NCBI RefSeq assembly: GCF_000714935.1
Contig: NZ_JMIR01000019.1
Span: 62,001 to 126,000, forward strand
Source of the DNA: Tumebacillus flagellatus
Lineage (GTDB): Bacteria; Bacillota; Bacilli; Tumebacillales; Tumebacillaceae
DNA length: 64,000 nucleotides
Reading direction: 5' to 3'
Part shown: one piece after another, positions 28,211 to 38,200 of the stretch
Layout of the letters: each line of letters begins with the position of its first letter
How positions within the stretch are numbered: position 1 is the stretch's first letter
Program-made: the position numbers and the translations under genes
The notes under the pieces: generated by a model
What the model was told of the DNA's origin: nothing
Database searches by the model: none
The model's input: the letters and a program-made list of their open reading frames with translations, nothing else

Positions 28211-29212
28211 TTACGACCATGTGATGCTGTCGGCGCCGTAGAGGATCGGACGGCGCGTCTGCCCTTGGATCACCGCCTGTTCCAGCCGCTCGGCAAACAC
28301 GTCGGCGCTTTTTTTGAAGCGGGCGTATTGCGAGATGTGACGGTACGCCGCGTGCGGGAACGCCATGTACGCGTCGAGCACGACGATGTCTTGTTCGCTC
28401 AGTTGCCCGGTTTCCGCGTAGGAATCCACAAACAGGCGCGCCATGTCGTATTCGCCCTTCTCGATCAGGCCGTGCGCAAATTTCGCCACGTCATAGAGCG
28501 GCAGGTCGGCGATCGCGTCGTCGATGTGCAGCGTGGCGACGCGGCCTTCCATCGAGATGCGCAAATCGCTCAAACGGTAATCGCCGACGGCAAACTCCGC
28601 CTCCTGCTCTGCGCGGCGGGCCGCCTCTTCGTACTTGGCGGCGGTCAACCCTTCGACGGCGCGGGAAATCTGTTCGGAAATCCACTCGTAGTGTTCGAGA
28701 AAGCGCTCTTGCAGCATGTTCTTCTGACGGTGTTCGCTCCATTGCTGCGAGCGCTCCGCCAGTTCCTCGCCCGCTTGCGTGAAGCGTTGCAGCCAGGTGC
28801 CGTGGCGTTTGGGCAACGCGAGCTCCGGCGGAAGTTGCAAACCCCGGCACGCATCATGAAGATGCGCGAGGTTGCGCCCGACCAGCCGCATGTCGAGCGG
28901 CATCACTTCCGGCGTCCGGCCTTCCCAGTCGTCGCTCAGGGTAAAAAGCTGATCTGCCGCTTCGACCCACGACTCGCCGTAGAGGGAACGGATATGCCGC
29001 GGGATGCGGCGGAATCCGTTCTTGGCGAGGTGTTCCCAGAGGGCGTGCCGCCGTTTGACCACTCGTTCGTCCGTATCGATACGCAGGCGCTTCACGCCGC
29101 GGTCGCTGTCCACGAGGACGGTCTGGGGGTTGAGCGGCATGATCCCGCGCACGTTTATTCCGTAGCGCGGCAATACCGTTTCGAGGATCACGTCTACTTG
29201 CGCACTGTCCAT
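28211..29212 (-). CDS. ysxE: CotS/YsxE-family spore protein
   Basis: 333 residues, kinase-like fold: LPRYGINVRGIMPLNPQTVLVDSD at the start, RRHALWEHLAKNGFRRIPRHI, a degenerate catalytic loop around FAVGDYRLSDLRISMEGRVATLHIDDAIADLPLYD, and the C-terminal LDAYMAFPHAAYRHI. In Bacillus subtilis ysxE follows spoVID, the same order as here. Most catalytic residues are lost, as in other coat members. Start ATG after AAAGGGAGGGG. Confidence 0.85.
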   Translation of the reverse strand: MDSAQVDVILETVLPRYGINVRGIMPLNPQTVLVDSDRGVKRLRIDTDERVVKRRHALWEHLAKNGFRRIPRHIRSLYGESWVEAADQLFTLSDDWEGRTPEVMPLDMRLVGRNLAHLHDACRGLQLPPELALPKRHGTWLQRFTQAGEELAERSQQWSEHRQKNMLQERFLEHYEWISEQISRAVEGLTAAKYEEAARRAEQEAEFAVGDYRLSDLRISMEGRVATLHIDDAIADLPLYDVAKFAHGLIEKGEYDMARLFVDSYAETGQLSEQDIVVLDAYMAFPHAAYRHISQYARFKKSADVFAERLEQAVIQGQTRRPILYGADSITWS

Positions 29213-29267
29213 ACGTCTCCCCTCCCTTTTCTTGCTGTAAGCCTATGCGTTTGTACCAACGAGTAGA

Positions 29268-29309
29268 CGAAAAAAACAGGCGGGACAAGGTGTCCGGCCT
29301 GTTTTTTCG
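29268..29309. terminator. hairpin between spoVID and ysxE-like gene
   Basis: CGAAAAAAACAGGC ... GCCTGTTTTTTCG, nearly palindromic with T runs on both strands. It lies between the spoVID stop and the next gene's ATG, so the downstream coat genes may rely on their own promoter or on read-through. Confidence 0.8.
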
Positions 29310-31478
29310 TTAACGGCGTTTCGTCGGGATGTAGAGGATCTGACCGGCCTCCACTTCTTGGCGCGTCAGGCGGTTCGCCCGCTGCAGCTCGGAAGGGGTG
29401 GTGTTGTATTGTTCCGCCAGCTCTTGGAGCGAATCGGTTTCGTGCACGATGCGGAATTTCAACGTGGTTTTCGTCTCTTTCTGGCGCAGGAAGTTGCCCC
29501 AGACCGAGTCGTGCTTGCTGGTCGTCGAAGGATAGAGCGGCGCGGCGATCATCGACTGCTCGGTGGAAGAAGCTTCTCCCGTCAGGCTCTCCTGCAGGAG
29601 AGGCGCCGATTCCGCAAACGCCGCTTCCACGACTTCCGCAAGCGTCAGATCTTCTGGCGCCGCCGGAGCGCGGGACTCGCCCAGCAGAGCGGACAGTTTC
29701 AAGCCGGAGCCGCTCTCGGAGAACGTGGACTTGCTGCCAAGCGAGAGTTTCGGACCGCCGGGCTTGGTCGGTTGCTCGACCACTTCCGGCGCGGCGGCGA
29801 TGATCTCTTGCTCCGGCACTTCGTCTTCGAACTCGTAGTGCGCGACCACCGTTTCCTCGGCTTCGAGGATCGGGCGGTCTGCTTCGTCCGCTTCTGTATA
29901 GTCGGCTGCTGGGTCGGCATCCGCTTGGTCGGCTTCGTCCTCGACGGAAGGTGCGTCGTGGAATTCTGTCGTCGCTTCGGAGTCTTCCGCCCCTGCCGTC
30001 TCGGCGGTTTCCTCCTTCTCTTCCTGACGAACGGCGTGGGCGGTTTCGACCGTCTCTTCGTGACGAACCGCATCGTCGTCCGGCGCTTCCGCCGCTGCAA
30101 ACGGCTCCGGCGCGTCGAACGTGTCGTCGAGCTCCGTGATCTCCTCAACGCGGGTGTCTTCGAGGACGAACGCATCGGCGTCTTCATCGACCGGGCTCGG
30201 AGTGCCGTGGCTCGCGACGATGCGGTTGTACGCTTCGTGGTACGCGTCAGCAGAAGCGCCTGCCGACGAGGACGACGGCGTGCCGGAAGAGGAGGGAACT
30301 TTATAGTCTGGCTGCAATTCGCCGAATTGCTCCAGCGCGCGGTCATACGCCTCACGGTATTGATTCGCTTCGAACGCTTGATGTTGCCCGCCGCTCGCAT
30401 AAGGATTCAAAAACTGATTGGCGTACGGCGACTGTTGCGCTTGATCGAAGAGACTCTTCTGCAACTCTTCGAAACTCGACACTTGGTACTGCTCCATGAC
30501 TTCGCGTGACGCTTGTGCAAAATTCACTTCTTGCAAGTCCGGGAACTCGCGCTGCGCTTGCTCAAACATCGCTTGCGCTTGTTGGAACAACTCCTGCTCT
30601 TGGAGCGGCAACCCGTTCGGGAACGCTTGCTCCGCCGCGTTCAACTGCTGTGCCCACGCGCTGTCCGCTTCCGGCATCGGGAAGACCAGACGCGGGTCCG
30701 GCGTGAAGAGGATTTCGGTTTCGTCGTCGTCATCGTCATCGTCGTCCGCTTCTTGGTCGCGATATTCCGCTTCCGCCGTTTGCGCATCCGGCGCGGGCGA
30801 TTCGATCAGCCAGTCATCTTCGGACGCCGGCTCTTCGACTTCCTCCAAGCTCTGACGGTAATTCGACGCCCACGCGTTGTCAAACGGCGCTTCAAACTCC
30901 GCGTCCTCCGCCACCGCGGGCGGCACGAGCGTGCGGGACTCTTCCTGATCCAGCAAGGTGTCGAGGCTCGACGCAGGCTTGACTCCCTCTTCCTGCGTGC
31001 CGCAGCGGAACACATAGCCCTCTTGGCCTGACAACCCTTGCAAAATCAACTCCGCGCGCAGATGAAGCGTGTTCTCGCCGAGCACATGCACGTTCCACTG
31101 GCCGATCTTGGGATTCACGTACAGCGAGCCGGACTCTCGTTGGTGAACCTCCTGCGCCGTCACCGGCACTTGCAAGAGAAACGGCAAGCGGTGATGGAAC
31201 GGCAGCACCGGCGCTTCCGGCACGTCCGCCCCCGCGTCAAATACATCCCGGTCGTCCTGCGCATCTGGAATCGGAGCGTCGCCCGCTTCTTCCTGTCGGA
31301 AAAATCCTGCAAACGACAGCGCCCCGCGCAACACATACAGATCGTCTTCAATGTCAAATCCGGTAATCTCCGTCGCGACCGTTTCGTCTTCCACTTCTTC
31401 ATGGCCGCGCACGCCTTCTATCGTGACCTGCTGGTCAACATGAATCCGAATCGACGGCTTGTTTTCCGCCTCCGCCAC
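29310..31478 (-). CDS. spoVID: SpoVID-like spore coat morphogenetic protein
   Basis: 722 residues from a GTG after AAGGAGGG (B. subtilis SpoVID is about 575). The N-terminal SpoVID domain (about 1-175) begins with IRIHVDQQVTIEGVRG and includes LPFLLQVPVTAQEVHQRES and the GKIGQWNVHVLG-like NPKIGQWNVHVLG strand. A long acidic Glu/Asp/Ala-rich disordered middle follows. The C-terminal LysM (last 47 residues) reads RIVHETDSLQELAEQYNTTPSELQRAN. SpoVID drives coat encasement of the forespore. Made in the mother cell. Confidence 0.92.
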   Translation of the reverse strand: MAEAENKPSIRIHVDQQVTIEGVRGHEEVEDETVATEITGFDIEDDLYVLRGALSFAGFFRQEEAGDAPIPDAQDDRDVFDAGADVPEAPVLPFHHRLPFLLQVPVTAQEVHQRESGSLYVNPKIGQWNVHVLGENTLHLRAELILQGLSGQEGYVFRCGTQEEGVKPASSLDTLLDQEESRTLVPPAVAEDAEFEAPFDNAWASNYRQSLEEVEEPASEDDWLIESPAPDAQTAEAEYRDQEADDDDDDDDETEILFTPDPRLVFPMPEADSAWAQQLNAAEQAFPNGLPLQEQELFQQAQAMFEQAQREFPDLQEVNFAQASREVMEQYQVSSFEELQKSLFDQAQQSPYANQFLNPYASGGQHQAFEANQYREAYDRALEQFGELQPDYKVPSSSGTPSSSSAGASADAYHEAYNRIVASHGTPSPVDEDADAFVLEDTRVEEITELDDTFDAPEPFAAAEAPDDDAVRHEETVETAHAVRQEEKEETAETAGAEDSEATTEFHDAPSVEDEADQADADPAADYTEADEADRPILEAEETVVAHYEFEDEVPEQEIIAAAPEVVEQPTKPGGPKLSLGSKSTFSESGSGLKLSALLGESRAPAAPEDLTLAEVVEAAFAESAPLLQESLTGEASSTEQSMIAAPLYPSTTSKHDSVWGNFLRQKETKTTLKFRIVHETDSLQELAEQYNTTPSELQRANRLTRQEVEAGQILYIPTKRR

Positions 31479-31512
31479 ACGCAGTCCCTCCTTCGTTCAC
31501 TAACGTCACGTT

Positions 31513-31544
31513 CATATCTATGAGACTGCCTGTACCCATATGAC
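31513..31544 (-). promoter_or_regulatory. possible sigma-E promoter of spoVID
   Basis: On the minus strand, GTCATATG (31537-31544) and CATAGATAT (31513-31521) are separated by about 14-15 bases, 35 bases upstream of the GTG. They resemble sigma-E -35 (kmATAtt) and -10 (CATACAnT) elements with two mismatches in the -10. The mother-cell role of SpoVID supports it. Confidence 0.35.
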
Positions 31545-31554
31545 CCCGTTTGAC

Positions 31555-31589
31555 AAAAAAGATGTGCCCGAAATCCGGCCGGGCACATC
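31555..31589 (-). terminator. terminator after CrtI-like gene
   Basis: GATGTGCCCG and CGGGCACATC, a 10-bp stem with 9-nt loop, followed on the minus strand by six Ts. It isolates the flavoprotein gene from spoVID. Confidence 0.88.
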
Positions 31590-31597
31590 GTGACAAC

Positions 31598-33064
31598 TTA
31601 TGTGGTTCTCCAAGATTTTTGTATGGCTTTGGCAGCCAAGCGCGCGGAACGCATCGTGCCGAACACCCCGTGTCCCGCCGTCGTCCAATGTCCGGCGGCA
31701 AACAAGCCGGGAATCGCCGTCGTCCCTTTCGCGCTTCGACTGAACGGTTGGCAGGCAGACCGCTTCCAACCGTAGATTGCGCCGTCTGAATTGCCGGTGT
31801 AGCGGGTGATCGTGCGCGGAGTTGCCGTTTCCAAAAAAGTAACGCGTTCGCGAAGTCCCGGCAGGTGATGCTCGATCGCTTGCAGCGCGGCGTCTGTCAA
31901 AAAGTCCTTGCCGCGTGTCTCTCGAAGCTGCTCGACGAAATCGGCTTCGCAGCCCATCATGATGGAGACGACGGCGGTTCCTTCCGGTGCCAGACTCGGG
32001 TCGGACTTGGAGGGACACGTGAGCACAAACCAAGAGCCGGGAACGGGTTCCAGCGGGTTGAAAGAGTTGCAGTCTCGGGAGAAGTTTTCGTGTGGGTAGA
32101 CGATCAATTCGTGAGGGAGTTGTTGTGTCCAGCCGTCATTGCGAAGCGCGGCATAGAGCAGCAAGGCGGAGTGTGAGGGGATCATGCGGTGGACTTCGCG
32201 GTGCAAGTGCGACGGAAGATCGGAAGGTGCGATCATGCGGGTAAACGTGGTTCTCATGTCGGCGTTGCTGACCACCGTCGAAGCTCGGAATTCCTCGCCC
32301 CGTTTCGTCCGCACGCCGACCGCGCGGCCGTCTTCGATCAAGATCTGCTCCACCTCCGTGCGCAATTTTACACGTCCGCCGTCGCGTTCCACGGCGTAGG
32401 CGAGCGCATCGGCCAGTTTTTGCGTGGAGCCTTCGATGTAATACGCGCCTCCGTGGTACGAAGCGAGCACCGCCATGAACGTCAGCGTCTCCATCTCGTC
32501 CGGTGTGACGCCGATGTATGGAAACAGCGACGTGATCAGAAACGGTATGCGCGGGTTGCGAAATCTCCCATGCAGATAAGACTGGACAGTCGTCCGGTTC
32601 ACTTCCGGCATCCGTCTCAATCGTTGCAAGGAGAGTTGTTTCGGGAAAAAAACCCCCGTCCCCAAATCTTTGATCTCCATCATCGTTTCTTCGATCGCCG
32701 CCGCTTCGTCTGGAAACCAAGCGCTCAGCGAACGGGCGAACTCGTCGAGGTCGGCCGGTATGTCGTAGTGGTCGGAGCCGATCTGAACCCGATACATCGG
32801 CGACACTTCCACCAGCGGCAACCGATCCAAAACATCGAGTTCTTGCAGAATCCGGTGCGTAAAGCCTCCTGGCTCCAGACCGCCTATCAGATGGACCGCC
32901 GCGTCAAACACACAGCGGTGCCGACGGAACGTGCTGGCACAACCGCCGACCACGTAATGCCGTTCCAACACCAAAACGTTTGCTCCTTGCTTCGCCAACA
33001 AAGCCGCCGTCGTCAAGCCGCCAAGCCCGGCACCAATGACGATGACGTCCAGCTCTTTTGACAT
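31598..33064 (-). CDS. CrtI/RetSat-family FAD-dependent desaturase or isomerase
   Basis: The ATG at 33062-33064 is nine bases from AGGAGG; 488 residues. The N-terminal dinucleotide-binding fold is VIVIGAGLGGLTTAALL, then VLERHYVVGGCASTF, and the C-terminal FAD motif GLFAAGHWTTAGHGVFGTMRSARLAA. The family covers phytoene desaturases, carotenoid isomerases and retinol saturases. GGCASTFRRHRCVFDAAVH is closer to the CrtISO/RetSat side. No phytoene synthase or other carotenoid gene is nearby, so the substrate is unknown. Single-gene unit with its own terminator. Confidence 0.85.
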   Translation of the reverse strand: MSKELDVIVIGAGLGGLTTAALLAKQGANVLVLERHYVVGGCASTFRRHRCVFDAAVHLIGGLEPGGFTHRILQELDVLDRLPLVEVSPMYRVQIGSDHYDIPADLDEFARSLSAWFPDEAAAIEETMMEIKDLGTGVFFPKQLSLQRLRRMPEVNRTTVQSYLHGRFRNPRIPFLITSLFPYIGVTPDEMETLTFMAVLASYHGGAYYIEGSTQKLADALAYAVERDGGRVKLRTEVEQILIEDGRAVGVRTKRGEEFRASTVVSNADMRTTFTRMIAPSDLPSHLHREVHRMIPSHSALLLYAALRNDGWTQQLPHELIVYPHENFSRDCNSFNPLEPVPGSWFVLTCPSKSDPSLAPEGTAVVSIMMGCEADFVEQLRETRGKDFLTDAALQAIEHHLPGLRERVTFLETATPRTITRYTGNSDGAIYGWKRSACQPFSRSAKGTTAIPGLFAAGHWTTAGHGVFGTMRSARLAAKAIQKSWRTT

Positions 33065-33150
33065 TCTAGTAGACCTCCTTTTATCCACATTAATCACTTA
33101 CACGTAAACATCATACATGAAAATTACATATTTATAAATAAATTTCACTA

Positions 33151-33187
33151 AAAAAGGAGATGCATCCCTTTTGCGGGATGCATCTCC
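33151..33187 (-). terminator. terminator after DUF4097 gene
   Basis: GGAGATGCATCCC and GGGATGCATCTCC, a perfect 13-bp stem with a 6-nt loop, followed on the minus strand by TTTTT. It closes the padR-DUF1700-DUF4097 operon. Confidence 0.9.
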
Positions 33188-33207
33188 TCGTGTGTTGTCG
33201 TTTTGCG

Positions 33208-34065
33208 TTAGTGCGCCGCTTTGCCGATCTCGAAGTTGCCGGAAGACGAGTCGATTTTGACGAGCGGAGCGTTGTCGCCGGCGTTGTTGGCGGTGGCGGT
33301 CATGTGCTCGCCGTCGTCTGTGGCGTTTTGCGCGGTGAACGGGAAGCCGATTTTCTTATTGCCCGATTTCGTGACGGCGTCAAGTCGGAACGCGGCGGTT
33401 TCCGGCAGATAGAGCGCGGTGTCGCCGGAGTGCGATTCGAGAGAAAGGTCTTGCTTGAGATCGCTCATCGTCAGCTTCACATCCCCCGAGTGCGAAACGA
33501 CCACGCCCTTGCCGCTCATCGCGTCAAGCGTCATGTTGCCGGAGTGCGTGGTCAATTTGAACGAATCGCCTTGGAAGCCGTGCACGTGCGAGTCGCCGGA
33601 CGAGCTGTCCAATGTAAACGACTTCGCTTGGAACGCGTCGAGTTCCACGTCGCCGGAATGTTCCTCCACTTTGAGCGAGTCGTACGCTTTCTTCGGCACT
33701 TGCACGTCGAGTTTCAAATCGCCGCCCTTGTAGTCCATGAACGAGGCCGGAACTTTGGTGACGATCACCAGCTGCGAACCGTTGACGGAAGCGTCGAGGA
33801 GCTGTTCATTGTCGGAGTCCTTGGCGTTCTCGCTGAGCGTTCCTTTGAGCGAGAGCAGGATTTGGTCCCCGTCCGTCGGGATCAGATGCAAGTCGACGGA
33901 GTGCCCTTCGATCGAGACGCTTTGGATGTTTTTGCCGTCAAATGATTTCTCTTGCGAAATCGGAACCATCTTGCCTTTGAACACGTTGGCGTCGCAACCC
34001 GTTACGCTTGCCGCCAACAACAGCGTTGCCAACCCCGTCACCCACATCGTGTGTTTACGCTTCAT
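33208..34065 (-). CDS. DUF4097 beta-solenoid lipoprotein
   Basis: 285 residues. The signal peptide ends ASVTGC (lipobox). The mature part has repeated strands of about 18-21 residues, each centred on an SG turn: EEHSGDVELD, DSSSGDSHVHG, THSGNMTLD, VSHSGDVKLT, ESHSGDTALY, DSSSGNFEIG. This pattern is that of DUF4097 beta-helices. The gene overlaps the DUF1700 stop by 11 bases. In PadR-DUF1700-DUF4097 operons these proteins are thought to help respond to envelope stress. The lipoprotein form would sit outside the membrane. Confidence 0.88.
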   Translation of the reverse strand: MKRKHTMWVTGLATLLLAASVTGCDANVFKGKMVPISQEKSFDGKNIQSVSIEGHSVDLHLIPTDGDQILLSLKGTLSENAKDSDNEQLLDASVNGSQLVIVTKVPASFMDYKGGDLKLDVQVPKKAYDSLKVEEHSGDVELDAFQAKSFTLDSSSGDSHVHGFQGDSFKLTTHSGNMTLDAMSGKGVVVSHSGDVKLTMSDLKQDLSLESHSGDTALYLPETAAFRLDAVTKSGNKKIGFPFTAQNATDDGEHMTATANNAGDNAPLVKIDSSSGNFEIGKAAH

Positions 34066-34618
34066 TGTGACTCTTCCCCTTTACGAGCTTTATATTGTAA
34101 GCCAGATATCTGACCAACCATCTGTACATCCATTTCGTCACCCAGATCATGCCGCGGCCGAGGAAATATCCGACGATCGCCAGAACCAGCGAGAGCAGCA
34201 ATTGCAGCCAATCGGCTCCGGTGGTCGGAAATCCATTCATATAGAGTTCGATCAGCGGCGAAACCAGGAACGCGAGGGCGACGACGATCATGCCGGCCCA
34301 GAGGCCCAGCAACCCGACAAACGGCCCCGCCACAATCAGCAGATTGAACAGGCCGAGAGACGCGGCGGTGAAGATCGCTTGGAACAGTTTCTTCATAGAA
34401 AGTTCCTGTTGCGCCTGTTCGACCAGCACCGAGGCGCGGATCTCCTTGGCGAGCGTCTTCGGGTTGCCAAGCGCCAGCGCCACACCGGATTCGTCTCGGC
34501 CGGCCTCCAGCGCCAACTCGAAGTGCTCCCGGTATTCCGCCAAGATGTCTGCGCGCTCGTCCGCATCGAGACCTTGGAGCTCTGCTTCGAGTTTTTTCAG
34601 AAAGGTTTCCTTGGTCAT
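34055..34618 (-). CDS. DUF1700 (HAAS) membrane protein
   Basis: The ATG at 34616-34618 overlaps the padR stop (ATGA); 187 residues. The N-terminal helical HAAS region is [26 protein letters not shown], with the [12 protein letters not shown] motif, followed by three or four TM helices (about 80-175). HAAS-domain proteins are paired with PadR repressors and probably carry a signal from the membrane to it. Same-operon neighbours are a PadR regulator and a DUF4097 lipoprotein. Confidence 0.88.
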   Translation of the reverse strand: MTKETFLKKLEAELQGLDADERADILAEYREHFELALEAGRDESGVALALGNPKTLAKEIRASVLVEQAQQELSMKKLFQAIFTAASLGLFNLLIVAGPFVGLLGLWAGMIVVALAFLVSPLIELYMNGFPTTGADWLQLLLSLVLAIVGYFLGRGMIWVTKWMYRWLVRYLAYNIKLVKGKSHNEA

Positions 34619-34938
34619 GCCTCTTCGCCTCCTCGAATGATGGAATTGACCCGTCCCACGAAGTCGTCCCATTCGCGGACCAACTCGTCCCGATAGCGCA
34701 TGCCGCTGTCGGTCAAGCGGTAGTACTTACGGGGCGGACCCTCTTGCGACTCCATCAAATAAGTGGAGAAATAGCCTTCCTTCGTGAGCCGCCGCAAGAG
34801 CGGGTAGATCGTGCCTTCTGAAATTTCGATGTGTTTTGAAATGCTGTTCACCAGTTCGTACCCGTAGAGGTCTTCCCGGCCGACCAGCACGAGGACACAC
34901 AATTCAAGCACTCCCTTTTTGAATTGTATATTTTCCAT
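34615..34938 (-). CDS. PadR-family regulator
   Basis: 107 residues from the ATG at 34936-34938; a GTG three codons upstream is a possible alternative. The winged helix is typical: [47 protein letters not shown], then the wing [13 protein letters not shown] and the C-terminal dimer helix. It probably represses its own operon through the palindrome just upstream. Divergent from the RND transporter gene. Confidence 0.92.
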   Translation of the reverse strand: MENIQFKKGVLELCVLVLVGREDLYGYELVNSISKHIEISEGTIYPLLRRLTKEGYFSTYLMESQEGPPRKYYRLTDSGMRYRDELVREWDDFVGRVNSIIRGGEEA

Positions 34939-34964
34939 GTTTCTCACCCGCTTTCCTGTTAGTG

Positions 34965-34978
34965 AGTAAAATTTTACT
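34965..34978. promoter_or_regulatory. 14-bp perfect palindrome upstream of padR
   Basis: AGTAAAATTTTACT, exactly self-complementary, centred 33 bases before the padR ATG. Its place in the divergent padR/RND intergenic region makes it a candidate PadR operator. It is A/T-rich, so a chance match is possible. The rest of the 34948-35205 gap holds A/T-rich promoter-like sequence but no gene. Confidence 0.5.
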
Positions 34979-35205
34979 TGTCAGTTTATCTCCTTGTGGT
35001 TTATTATAACACCAGCTACCTTGCAATGAAAGGTACTGTACGAAAAAAATTCACGGCGAGGTGATCTCGATTCCATTCGACAAAAAAGAATAAATTTTTA
35101 CATGACAGAAGGAAACGCACCAGCTAAAGTAGAAATTGGATAACGCATCATGTAAATCATACTACTCCATATGAATGTTCGAGAAGAAAAGGAGTGAATT
35201 GGACT

Positions 35206-38200
35206 GTGACCCATTTAACACGTTTTTCGTTGCGCAACCCGATCGCCGTGTTCATCTTGGTGTTGCTCATCATCGTCGGCGGTGTCTACTCCACGACGAA
35301 GCTCAACCAAGAGATGATGCCGGACGTATCGCCGGCCGCCATCTACGTCAACGTGGTCTGGCCGGGTGCTTCAGCGCAAGAAGCTCTCAATTCCGTGACC
35401 AAGCCGCTTGAACGGGCCCTCAATAATGTAGAAGGTGTGCAAAAGCTCACCTCCAGCACCTCAGACTCGGTATCCTTCATCCGTTTGGAGTTCGACCTCG
35501 GCGTCGACCGCGAGCTGAAGAAAACCAAAGTCGAAGAAGCGGTTGCTTCTGTCCAATTGCCGGCGACGGCGATGGCTCCGAACATCATCAAGGGCGGTTC
35601 CAACACCGTGCCGATCCTGTTTGCGTCGCTCGTCCCGAAGGACGGCGTCTCGCAAGACGACTTCGAGAAGGAAGTTGTCGATCACGTCCTCCCGGCGATG
35701 AAGTCGGTGGGCGGCGTCGCTTCTGTCGACGCACAAGGTCTGAAGCAATCCAAGATCGTCATCGCCGTCGATCCTGAGAAATTGAAAGCGCAGAAAGTCA
35801 CCTATCAACAAGTGCAACAGATGATTCAAGCTCAGAACGTCAACGCTCCGCTCGGTCAAGTCACCCTCAACAAAATGGACGAGACCGTCACGCTCAGCGG
35901 CGCGCTGACCACAATCGATCAAGTCTCCAACCTCACGCTGCGCCCGGACCTCAAGCTCCGCGACGTAGCGACCGTCTCCAACGTCAATTCCGCAGAAACG
36001 ATCACCACCGTCGGCGAAAAGTCCGGCATCGCGATCTCGCTGATGAAAAACGCGGACGCCAACACCGTCGAAGTGGTCAAAGCTCTCAATGAAGAGATGA
36101 AGAACTACGACAAAGTGGAAATGAAGATGATCTGGGACTCTTCGGAACAGATTTCCGAATCGGTGTTCTCGATGGTGCGCGAAGGCGGCCTCGGCGCCGT
36201 GTTCGCGTCACTCCTGATCCTCTTGTTCCTGCGCAACTTCCGCGCCACGATCATCTCCATCGTTTCGATTCCGCTGTCCATCTTGATCACGTTGACGCTC
36301 TTGCAGCAGTTCCACATCGCGCTCAACTTGATGTCGCTTGCCGGGATGATCGTCGCGACCGGCCGCGTCGTCGACGACTCGATCGTCGTCATTGAAAACA
36401 TCATGCGACGACTGCAATCCGAGAAGATGAGTTACGAATTGATCGTCGACTCGATCAAGGAAGTCGTCAAAGCGATCACGTCGTCCACGCTGACGACCGT
36501 CGCGGTCTTTGCACCGCTTGGCGCGCTCTCCGGCATGATCGGGATCGTGTTCGGTCCGTTCGCGCTGACCGTCGTGTTCTGCTTGCTCGCATCGCTCCTC
36601 GTCTCCGTCACCGTCGTTCCGATGCTGTCGTACCTGATGATGAAGAAATTCGGCTCCGCTTCGCATGAAGACCATGAAGGCGGCTGGGCGAAACGCTACA
36701 AAAAAGCTCTGCTCTGGTCGTTAAACCACAAAAAAACCGTGCTCCTCGCAGCGCTCGTGCTGCTCCTCGGCTCGGCTCCGCTGGCGATGACGACCGGCTT
36801 TACGTTCTTGCCGTCCGAGCAAAACAAAGTCGTCGGCTTGACGCTTACCCTGCCGCGCGGCACAGAACTGCAAGAGATTCAATCGTACTCGAAAGGCATC
36901 GACGAAAAACTTCGCCAAGACCCGCGCGTGGAAACGTCGCAGTTGACCGTCGGCGCTCCGAAAGGCAGCGGCAAGGAAGCGTCCGTCACCAACGTCGCCA
37001 ACTGGATGGTGCTGCTCAAGAACGGCACCGACATCGTGAAGTTTATCGACGAGAAGAAACAAGAACTGAAACCGAACCGCGAATTCACCACGCTTGAACT
37101 GTTCCAAATCCCGAACGCCGCCAACGGCGCAGACGTGCAGATCGTCGTCAACGGCCCGACCCAAGAGGCGATCAAGAAAGCGGCTGAGAAACTCACCGAC
37201 ATCGTCAAAAACGTTCCGGGCACGGAAAACGTCAAAAACAACCTGCAGGAAGGCATCAAGGGCATCGAAGTCAAAGTCCGCCATGACGACGCGCTCGCAC
37301 ACGGCTTGACCTCCGGCCAAGCGCAACAGATGATCCGCCCGTACCTGTCCGATTCCCAAATCGGCGTGATCTCGGACGGCACGACGCAAGAAAACCTGTA
37401 CATGCAACTGAAGCCGGGCAACGGCATCTCTTCCGTCGATGCGATCGCCAACCTCGAACTGATGGATGCGACCGGCAAAGTGTTCCAAGTCAAGGACATC
37501 GCCGATGTCAACGAAGTCGACCAACCGGGCGCGCTGCAACTGCTCAACGGCAACGAGTACGCTTCCGTCTCGGCGGGCATCATCGGCGAAGACAAGTCCA
37601 GCACCTCTTCCGCGATCAAAGACGCGCTGAAAGGCGTGCAACTCGAAGACGGCGCTTCCTACTCCCTGGGCGGCGCAAACGCGCAAATCGCAAGCATGGT
37701 CAAAGACATGATGATGGCGTTCTTGATCGCCATCGGCGCGGTCTACATCGTTATGGTCGTCACCTTCGGCGAAGGGAAAGCACCGTTTGCGATCCTCTTC
37801 TCCATCCCGTTTGCGCTGATCGGTTCGTTGCTTGGCATCAAGATTTCCGGCCAACCGATCTCGTTGCCGAGCATGATCGGCTTCCTGATGCTGATCGGGA
37901 TCGTCGTCACCAACGCAATCGTCCTGCTCGACCGCGCGAAGCAAGAGATGGCCAAGGGCCGCTCGATTCGCGAGTCGCTGGTCTCCGCAGGCGGCGTGCG
38001 TCTGCGCCCGATCTTGATGACGGCCATCGCGACGATGTTCGCGATCCTGCCGCTGACGATCGGCTTCGGTTCCTCGATGGTCATCTCGCAAGGCTTGGCG
38101 GTCGTCGTCATGGGCGGTCTGATCTCTTCGACCTTCCTGACCCTGTTCATCGTTCCGGTCATGTTCGAGATTCTGCATCGCAAACAAGTGAAACAAGAAC

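Noticed and set aside
34948-35193. Small gene in the padR/RND gap
   Set aside because: The region is A/T rich with stops in all frames I followed; it looks like promoters only.
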